Of a stretch of 11,295 bases of DNA, positions 6,621 through 11,295 are shown in pieces. The translations under genes and the position numbers were made by a program. Positions within the stretch are counted from its first letter, which is position 1. Each line of letters opens with the position of its first letter. The notes below the pieces were generated by a model. The model ran no database searches. It saw nothing but the letters and a program-made list of their open reading frames with translations, and was not told the origin of the DNA. Source of the stretch: GCA-002712965 sp913048525 (GTDB lineage Bacteria; Chloroflexota; Dehalococcoidia; Lucifugimonadales; UBA826); contig CAJWWP010000047.1 of assembly GCA_913048525.1 (NCBI GenBank), positions 1-11,295 of the forward strand, in the 5' to 3' direction.

Positions 6621-8627
6621 TTAGGTGGTTGATGATCTTAGGGCTTTTTTTCCTGCCTCTAGGGTCTCAATAATTTGATCTACGTCAAAAACGCAACCGC
6701 CCCAGGTGCCTCCCGATGCATCCTGCAATGCTGCCCATAGACGGGTGTCATCAGGAATTCGTTCATGGGGCTTCAAGTCATTGGGAGCTTGCCGCCGATT
6801 AAGCTCGGCGTAGCCCCATTCAGCCCCACGGTTTACTCCCTCTTTACCAACTAAATCTATGGTTCCCTCAAGACTGTTTCTATCAATCACTATATTCACC
6901 AAATCTCCATCCTGTATCTTCCCAATAGGACCACCAGCCAAGGCTTCGGGACCTACGTGACCGATGCAAGCTCCTGTTGAAACACCGGAAAACCGTGCGT
7001 CAGTTATTAAAGCAACCTCCTTACCATATGAAAGATGCTTTAATGCGGCAGTTATTTGGTAAACCTCCTCCATCCCTGTACCAAGAGGCCCTGCACACTT
7101 CAGAACCATAATTTCGCCGGCTTTTATCCTGACTTCCTCGTCGCTACTTTTTATAGCCCGAATAGCTTCGTTTTCAGTTGCAAAGACTCTTGCAGGACCA
7201 AGATTTCTGTAAACACCATCGTCATCCACAACAGAGGGATCAATGGCTGTACTTTTGATTACCGATCCTTCTGGAGCAAGATTACCCATAGGAAAAGTTA
7301 CAGTGCTAGTTAACCCACTTTTTTTTGCCTCTGAGGGCGACATAATGACTCGATTGGGATCAACACCATTTTTCAACCGTAACTGCTCTCGAACCTCATA
7401 TCTACGGTTTGAGTCCTCCCACCAGTCAAGATTATCCCCCAGAGACTGTCCGGTAACTGTCTTGACGGACAAATCCAATAAACCTAGCTCCCTCAGATAC
7501 AACATCACCTCAGGAACTCCTCCCGCCGCATAAAGCTCAGAAGTTGGATAACCAGCTGGCCCATTAGGAAGCACATCAACAATTCTGGGAGTTTCTTTAT
7601 TAATATTATTCCAGTCACTGACCTCCATCCTCTTCCTGCCTGCCGCGTGTGCAATCGCTGGCATATGCAACAATAGATTGGTTGACCCACCGCATGCAGC
7701 ATGAACAAACATGGCGTTTCTCAACGCAGCGTCTGTGAATATATCCTGTGACAAGATTTCATTCTGTTCACAATGTACGAGAGCTCGGGCCGAACGCTTG
7801 GCGACATTTAACCAAGCGCTGGTTCCCGAGGGGGCCAAGGCACTGTGTGTAATCGCGAGACCTAAAGCTTCGGCGATTACCTGCGAAGTACCGGCGGTGC
7901 CAAGAAAATGACATCCCCCACCAGGTGATGCGCAAGCTCTGCAGCCAACATCTTGAGCATAATCCAACGACACTTCACCTTGGGCGAACCGGGCCCCTAT
8001 TGATTGAATCATGCCAGTATCCTCGCCCTCTCTGACAGCTAGCGTTGAGCCTCCTGGAACCGCGACGACTGGCAGATTTTTCAACCCGGCCAGCGCCATC
8101 ATCATTGCTGGAAGACCTTTATCGCAAGAGGCAATCCCGAGCACCCCTTTCGCGGTAGGAAGTGATCTTGCATGCCTCCGAAACACTTGTGCAGCATCAT
8201 TTCGATATGGAAGAGAATCCATCATCCCGTCGGTCCCCTGCGTCCGACCATCACAGGGATCTGAGCAATAAAGTGAAAATGGTATGGATTTCAACAATTT
8301 TAATTCCCTAGCAGCGGCCTCTACCTGAACGGAAAGTTCGAAATGTCCCGTATGCAGACCAAGGGCAATTGGAGAACCATCCTCGTCCCTTAATCCACCT
8401 GAAGTAGATAAAATAAGGAAATTCTTTCTAAGTAATTCCGCTGGATTCCAGCCCATACCGGCACCTTGGCTCATACCAAAGTGAAACCCACTAGGTTGTT
8501 CTATGAGAATTTCTTCTGTGAAGGGAAGAGATCCCGTAGGCCCGTCCGAATGCGTTTCAAAACTATGTGTGGCGTCTTTGGGAAACAAAACATCGGCAGT
8601 TGAAACAGTCGCTGTGTTATCTGACAT
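6621..8627 (-). CDS. yjhG: YjhG/YagF-type IlvD/Edd dehydratase (probable D-xylonate or related sugar-acid dehydratase)
   Basis: This is an iron-sulfur dehydratase of the IlvD/Edd superfamily. It removes water from a sugar acid to give a 2-keto-3-deoxy acid; E. coli YjhG and YagF act on D-xylonate. Its 668 residues match the YjhG/YagF branch (about 655) rather than IlvD (about 560-615). Near-identical blocks include SDPCDGRTQG (122-131), SCDKGLPA (167-174), GGGCHFLGTAGTSQV (236-250), HSALAPSG (261-268), NLDWWE (399-404), PEGSVIKSTAIDPS (452-465), ITDARFSGVSTGACIGHVGP (541-560) and SGGTW (638-642). C125, C168 and C239 are the probable cluster ligands, K170 is in the CDK metal motif, and S547 matches the catalytic Ser of the RFSG loop. 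The start is ATG with a weak Shine-Dalgarno sequence. No aldolase, sugar dehydrogenase or transporter of such a pathway is in the window, so the exact substrate is open. Confidence 0.93.
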   Translation of the reverse strand: MSDNTATVSTADVLFPKDATHSFETHSDGPTGSLPFTEEILIEQPSGFHFGMSQGAGMGWNPAELLRKNFLILSTSGGLRDEDGSPIALGLHTGHFELSVQVEAAARELKLLKSIPFSLYCSDPCDGRTQGTDGMMDSLPYRNDAAQVFRRHARSLPTAKGVLGIASCDKGLPAMMMALAGLKNLPVVAVPGGSTLAVREGEDTGMIQSIGARFAQGEVSLDYAQDVGCRACASPGGGCHFLGTAGTSQVIAEALGLAITHSALAPSGTSAWLNVAKRSARALVHCEQNEILSQDIFTDAALRNAMFVHAACGGSTNLLLHMPAIAHAAGRKRMEVSDWNNINKETPRIVDVLPNGPAGYPTSELYAAGGVPEVMLYLRELGLLDLSVKTVTGQSLGDNLDWWEDSNRRYEVREQLRLKNGVDPNRVIMSPSEAKKSGLTSTVTFPMGNLAPEGSVIKSTAIDPSVVDDDGVYRNLGPARVFATENEAIRAIKSSDEEVRIKAGEIMVLKCAGPLGTGMEEVYQITAALKHLSYGKEVALITDARFSGVSTGACIGHVGPEALAGGPIGKIQDGDLVNIVIDRNSLEGTIDLVGKEGVNRGAEWGYAELNRRQAPNDLKPHERIPDDTRLWAALQDASGGTWGGCVFDVDQIIETLEAGKKALRSSTT

Positions 8628-8655
8628 TTAAGTCTCACTTGTTAAAATCAATTTA

Positions 8656-8683
8656 AATATAGCGAGATTCTATATCAGGTTAA
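8656..8683 (-). promoter_or_regulatory. Predicted promoter of the dehydratase gene
   Basis: On the minus strand a -35 box TTAACC (8678-8683, four of six) and a -10 box TATATT (8656-8661, five of six) are 16 nt apart. Transcription would start near 8649 and leave a leader of about 20 nt before the ATG at 8627. It lies within the 80-nt divergent gap shared with the methyltransferase gene and overlaps a short inverted repeat. Confidence 0.4.
8657..8675. repeat. Short inverted repeat in the dehydratase/methyltransferase divergent gap
   Basis: ATATAG (8657-8662) and CTATAT (8670-8675) form a perfect 6-bp inverted repeat around 7 nt. The left arm covers most of the predicted -10 box of the dehydratase, so the site could be an operator. 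The arms are AT-rich and the match is short, so chance is a real alternative. Confidence 0.25.
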
Positions 8684-8707
8684 TAGATTGAGGAGATAAG
8701 GGCTCTC

Positions 8708-9463
8708 ATGGAAAATCCCAATATAACTGGCTGGAATGCCATGGCTCAGAATTATCAGAATCAAAGCACCATCGCCACGGACGAGATTCATATCTCTCCA
8801 TTCGGACCCGGTGCTTTGGCATTAGGCTTAATTACACCAAAAAAAGGGGAGATATATCTAGAATTGGGATGCGGCGCAGCCCAGAATTCCATTGCACTGG
8901 ATAAGCAAGGAGTCATCACATATGCAGTGGACGGGTCAGAGGCACAACTGCAACATGCTAAGTCCCTCATCCAAGCGTCAGATGCACACACCAACCTAAT
9001 AAAGGGCGATCTGGAAAAACTAAATTGGTTGAAACCAAATGCATTCGACGGTGTCGTCAGCTGCTTCGCGGTTGAATTCGTCCGAGATTTAGAAAGTTTT
9101 ATCAGCGCTGTCCACACAACGTTAAGAAAAACGGGTTTACTACTTCTGGCAACAGTACATCCTCTAGGAGCGTTTGAATGGGATGACAGAGAAGGATACT
9201 TGAGAGTAGAAGACTACCTAAACCCGCCAGTGGAATTGTGGAATGAACCGACCGACAGCGATGAATGCGGGGTAACAATCTTTCGGACCGTCGAAGCTCT
9301 GTTCTCTATTTTAGTTTCGTATGGTTTTACAATTGAAAAGATTCTTGAGCCAGGTCCTATTGAAAATCCCCTGAAAAGTCCCTACAGGGGTAGGTACTGG
9401 GAACCATACATGGATAGACTACAGAAAATACCTTTCTCTATAGTATTTCTTGCAAGAAAGTAA
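8708..9463 (+). CDS. Class I SAM-dependent methyltransferase
   Basis: This is a soluble Rossmann-fold methyltransferase of the UbiE/type-11 kind, 251 residues long. Motif I is YLELGCGAAQNS (50-61). The acidic residue at the end of strand 2 that should bind the ribose of SAM is D75 in AVDGSE (73-78). GDLEKL (100-105) and FDGVVSCFAVEFV (113-125) fit motifs II and III, and LLLLATVHP (144-152) fits the strand after helix D. An N-terminal stretch GWNAMAQNYQ (8-17) is common in this group. The acceptor cannot be read from the sequence; the C-terminal part (about 153-251) is the variable substrate cap. The start is ATG, with AGGAG (8691-8695) and AAGGG (8698-8702) as possible Shine-Dalgarno sites. 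It is divergent from the dehydratase and convergent with thiS (17-nt gap). No functional link with the thiamine operon is evident. Confidence 0.88.
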   Translation: MENPNITGWNAMAQNYQNQSTIATDEIHISPFGPGALALGLITPKKGEIYLELGCGAAQNSIALDKQGVITYAVDGSEAQLQHAKSLIQASDAHTNLIKGDLEKLNWLKPNAFDGVVSCFAVEFVRDLESFISAVHTTLRKTGLLLLATVHPLGAFEWDDREGYLRVEDYLNPPVELWNEPTDSDECGVTIFRTVEALFSILVSYGFTIEKILEPGPIENPLKSPYRGRYWEPYMDRLQKIPFSIVFLARK

Positions 9464-9480
9464 CTTCCGTAATGCAATTC

Positions 9481-9684
9481 TCAGCCTCCCCCAATCGCCC
9501 TCACAACTTCCATGGAATCCCCAGTCTTTAGTTGAGTTTCACTATATTCCTCTTTGGGAATAATCTCACCATTTATAGCTACTGCGATACTCACTTTCTT
9601 ATCAAAACCGATTGATGTTAGGTAGTCAACAATCGACATAGATTGATGTATTTCAGTTGCTTTACCATTAATTATTACTTCCAT
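9481..9684 (-). CDS. thiS: ThiS sulfur-carrier protein
   Basis: ThiS is a ubiquitin-fold protein whose C-terminal glycine is adenylated and converted to a thiocarboxylate. It then gives sulfur to ThiG for the thiazole ring of thiamine. The 67 residues fit the family, with EVIINGK at the N-terminus, AVAINGEIIPKEEY (35-48) in the middle, and the diagnostic C-terminus VVRAIGGG. The ATG follows the tenI stop by 2 nt, and a Shine-Dalgarno AGGA lies in the last codons of tenI, so translation is coupled. It is the last gene of the operon. ThiF, the adenylating enzyme, and a sulfur-transfer enzyme are not in the window. The 17-nt gap to the convergent methyltransferase has no visible terminator. Confidence 0.95.
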   Translation of the reverse strand: MEVIINGKATEIHQSMSIVDYLTSIGFDKKVSIAVAINGEIIPKEEYSETQLKTGDSMEVVRAIGGG

Positions 9685-9686
9685 GT

Positions 9687-10310
9687 CTACTGTCCTGTTT
9701 CATCAAGCATAATATCCATCAATTGAGCAGCTGCCAATTTGGGTTTGTCGGCAGCGAGAATAGCAGAAATGACAGCCACTCCGTGTGCACCTAACTTAAC
9801 AGTCTCAGCAGCGTTAGATACATTAATTCCTCCTATACCGACGAACGGAATCACCAGAGATACGTTGCATTCCATCAGAATACTAGGGCCCACTGGATCC
9901 ATGTCAGGATGACTTTGGGTTGTAAAAACTGATCCAACTACGACATATTTTGCTCCATTCTGTTGGGCAAGTTTTGCCGCCGCAACAGAATGAACAGATT
10001 GACCAAATGGATCCGCAAAACTAGACGAAAATCCCGACTCAGACTCTGGCAAATGCAGAAAATCCACTCCTGGCAATTGACTTGCTTCCAAATTGGAATT
10101 TACAGCCAAAAGAGCGCGACCATTAATTATATCAACTACGTCTAAAACCAAGCTCTCAAGAGCGCTTTTCGTTAATTGTTTTTCTCTTACCTGCACCAAG
10201 TTGACTCCGCCTTGCACGGATTCATCTATAATTTTTAGCAGACCATCTTTACCCACTTTATCCATATCCGTTACAAGGCAAAGCGTTGGGTATGGTAATG
10301 AAGCAGCCAC
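9687..10310 (-). CDS. tenI: TenI-like thiazole tautomerase (ThiE/TenI family)
   Basis: This is a TIM-barrel protein of the ThiE/TenI family, 207 residues. Family marks are LVTD (12-15), NLVQVREK (37-44), GQSVHSVAAA (103-112), YVVVGSVFTT (122-131) and GIGGINVSNA (158-167). It probably acts as TenI, isomerising the ThiG product to the aromatic thiazole phosphate, rather than as ThiE thiamine-phosphate synthase. The ThiE pyrimidine and metal residues are altered: the usual NDR is NSN (71-73), the HLGQ.D segment is HLPES (86-90) as in TenI, and the TxTK phosphate motif is TTQSH (130-134). The GxSVHS motif with H107, the TenI-type histidine, is kept. The start is GTG, one nt after the thiG stop; no strong Shine-Dalgarno sequence is seen, so coupling to thiG is likely. 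The family is certain. TenI over ThiE is about 75 percent likely; an active divergent ThiE is the alternative. Confidence 0.85.
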   Translation of the reverse strand: MAASLPYPTLCLVTDMDKVGKDGLLKIIDESVQGGVNLVQVREKQLTKSALESLVLDVVDIINGRALLAVNSNLEASQLPGVDFLHLPESESGFSSSFADPFGQSVHSVAAAKLAQQNGAKYVVVGSVFTTQSHPDMDPVGPSILMECNVSLVIPFVGIGGINVSNAAETVKLGAHGVAVISAILAADKPKLAAAQLMDIMLDETGQ

Positions 10311-10311
10311 T

Positions 10312-11085
10312 TTACGAAGAAGCGCCTGCTCCCGGACTGCTATCTATGGCGGAGGACCGCACGGGAATTCTTCCAGCCAAATACGCTTCTCTACCGGCTT
10401 GGACTCCGAGTTTAAACGCTCTGCCCATGCGCTCCGGGTCAGGGGATTGTGCAATCGCAGTGTTAACTAGAACCGCATCTGCCCCCGCTTCAAATGCCTC
10501 CGAAGCGTCGGAAGGAACAGCAAGACCAGCGTCGACCACCACCGGGACCGTTGCTTCTTCAATAATCAATCGGATTTCTTCCATAGTAAGAATACCTTGG
10601 CCCGTTCCAATTGATGAGCCTAAAGGCATCACAGTTGCACATCCGATTTCACACAATCGGACTGCCAAGACAGGGTCAGCGTGAATATAAGGCAACACTG
10701 TAAAGCCATCCTTTATAAGTTCTACAGCCGCCTCATATGTACCCACCGGGTCTGGAAGTAGGTGCTTCGGATTTGGAATAACTTCCAGTTTAACCCAGTC
10801 AGATCCGGTGACTTCTCTGCCGAGCCTCGCTGTAAGAACAGCCTGTTCAGCAGTCGCACTACCCGCCGTATTAGGCAGGATGGTGTACTCGTTCCAATCA
10901 AAGTGATCTAAAATGGTCTTCTCGTTGGGGTTGGACAAATCCAACCGGCCAATAGCAACCGTAATAATCTCTGCACCAGAGGCGGTTATAGAAGAAACCA
11001 TCTCTTCCATACTCCTGTGTCTTCCCGTTCCCACCATCAATCTAGATTCAAACGTTTTATCGGCAATCTGCAGCAAATCTGTCAT
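10312..11085 (-). CDS. thiG: ThiG thiazole synthase
   Basis: ThiG is a TIM-barrel enzyme that joins 1-deoxy-D-xylulose 5-phosphate, dehydroglycine and the ThiS thiocarboxylate sulfur into the thiazole phosphate of thiamine. In the 257-residue protein starting at 11085, TFESRLMVGTGRH (11-23) opens the barrel. The Schiff-base lysine is K99 in WVKLEV (97-102), followed by LLPDPVGTYEA, MPLGSSIGTGQGIL, VVVDAGLAVPSDA and VNTAIAQSPDP, all characteristic of ThiG. The frame runs open upstream to a TTG at 11223, but that stretch is the TPP riboswitch. ThiG homologues begin at this methionine (MTDLLQIADKTF), and the length then matches the usual 255-265. The Shine-Dalgarno sequence is weak. It is the first gene of a thiG-tenI-thiS operon with gaps of 1 and 2 nt, controlled by thiamine diphosphate through the riboswitch. 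Confidence 0.95.
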   Translation of the reverse strand: MTDLLQIADKTFESRLMVGTGRHRSMEEMVSSITASGAEIITVAIGRLDLSNPNEKTILDHFDWNEYTILPNTAGSATAEQAVLTARLGREVTGSDWVKLEVIPNPKHLLPDPVGTYEAAVELIKDGFTVLPYIHADPVLAVRLCEIGCATVMPLGSSIGTGQGILTMEEIRLIIEEATVPVVVDAGLAVPSDASEAFEAGADAVLVNTAIAQSPDPERMGRAFKLGVQAGREAYLAGRIPVRSSAIDSSPGAGASS

Positions 11086-11114
11086 ACTCTTGCTCACTAT
11101 CCCTGTTTCTGTAT

Positions 11115-11136
11115 AAAAACCTACCCAGAGGTGGTT
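11115..11136 (-). terminator. Possible riboswitch-controlled attenuator upstream of thiG
   Basis: Downstream of the riboswitch core the minus-strand RNA can pair AACC (11133-11136) with GGUU (11118-11121), or ACCU with AGGU just inside it, directly before a run of five U (11115-11119). This is the layout of an intrinsic terminator in a leader, but the stem is only about 4 bp with internal mismatches, so it is weak. Control could instead act on translation, since the thiG start lies 30 nt further on. Confidence 0.3.
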
Positions 11137-11147
11137 GGATGCTGAAA

Positions 11148-11235
11148 AGTCATTCCCTACGCTGGCATTACCCAGTTCAGGTGACGGGTCGGCAAAGTTA
11201 ATTACCCTCTCAGCAGGCTTCAAGCTCCCCGATCT
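11148..11235 (-). promoter_or_regulatory. TPP riboswitch (THI element) of the thiG-tenI-thiS operon
   Basis: Read on the minus strand, the conserved THI-box segments occur in order. CGGGGAGC ends at 11224. CUGAGA is at 11208-11213. GACCCGU comes next, then ACCUGA (11177-11182), and last CUGG-GUAAUGCCAG-CGUAGGGAA (about 11153-11176), nearly identical to the class consensus. P2 pairs AGC with GCU, P3 pairs GGGU with ACCC, P4 pairs CCU with AGG, and P5 pairs CUGG with CCAG. P1 is short and bulged. The aptamer binds thiamine diphosphate and normally switches thiamine genes off when it is plentiful. It begins at the predicted transcription start and ends about 60 nt before the thiG ATG. The bounds are approximate by a few bases. 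Confidence 0.95.
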
Positions 11236-11241
11236 GCAAGC

Positions 11242-11270
11242 ATTATATAACTACTCATGACAACAGTTAA
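11242..11270 (-). promoter_or_regulatory. Promoter of the thiamine thiazole operon
   Basis: On the minus strand a perfect -10 box TATAAT (11242-11247) lies 17 nt from a -35 box TTAACT (11265-11270, four of six). The predicted start, near 11235, coincides with the 5' edge of the TPP riboswitch, which strongly supports both calls. The bases beyond, to the window end, show no gene. Confidence 0.7.
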
Positions 11271-11295
11271 AATATTCCCCGTAATTAAGGAATCA

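Noticed and set aside
10093..10684. Two plus-strand open frames of 125 and 132 codons across tenI and thiG
   Set aside because: They overlap strongly conserved thiamine genes on the other strand, have no promoter or family resemblance, and appear to be shadows of those genes.
11086..11223. N-terminal 46-residue extension of ThiG starting at TTG
   Set aside because: The segment is the TPP riboswitch and its leader; ThiG homologues start at the methionine encoded at 11085.

Overview
The window is compact bacterial DNA of moderate GC: short intergenic gaps, Shine-Dalgarno sites, sigma70-like promoters, translationally coupled genes and a TPP riboswitch. Nothing in it is phage-like or transposon-like, and it has no tRNA, rRNA or CRISPR array. 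The mix of a free-standing PAL-type NHL propeller, a YjhG/YagF dehydratase, an amidase and an oversized transketolase-like enzyme would suit a free-living heterotroph with broad catabolism, such as an uncultured aquatic bacterium (SAR202-type Chloroflexota would fit). That assignment is an impression from gene content, not a demonstration.

Left part (1-5418). A HI0933/YhiN-type flavoprotein, cut at its N-terminus by the window edge, runs rightward and converges on an 844-residue thiamine-diphosphate enzyme of transketolase type on the minus strand. Upstream of that enzyme lie a 185-nt leader with its own promoter and a long-range inverted repeat, then an amidase-signature hydrolase. The amidase is translationally coupled to a 64-residue ribbon-helix-helix-like protein with a C-terminal CxxC.

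Middle part (5419-8707). A divergent control region carries a two-part inverted repeat (5457-5494). It separates the small-protein/amidase pair from a plus-strand cytosolic beta-propeller. The propeller keeps the recognisable active-site residues of peptidyl-alpha-hydroxyglycine alpha-amidating lyase (PAL). It converges, with one base between the stop codons, on a minus-strand YjhG/YagF-type sugar-acid dehydratase. A second divergent control region (8628-8707) follows.

Right part (8708-11295). A plus-strand class I methyltransferase converges on a thiG-tenI-thiS operon, which is transcribed leftward from a clear promoter through a TPP riboswitch. All three genes act in making the thiazole half of thiamine. 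The middle gene looks more like the thiazole tautomerase TenI than the ThiE synthase. The long reading frame through the riboswitch is not coding, and thiG starts at 11085.

Functional links are partly inferred. The thiamine operon is a coherent pathway, and its product is the cofactor of the transketolase-like enzyme. The PAL-like lyase (expected products: an amide plus glyoxylate), the amidase and the sugar-acid dehydratase could form a small catabolic set for amide- or hydroxyglycine-type compounds, but no substrate can be read from the sequence.
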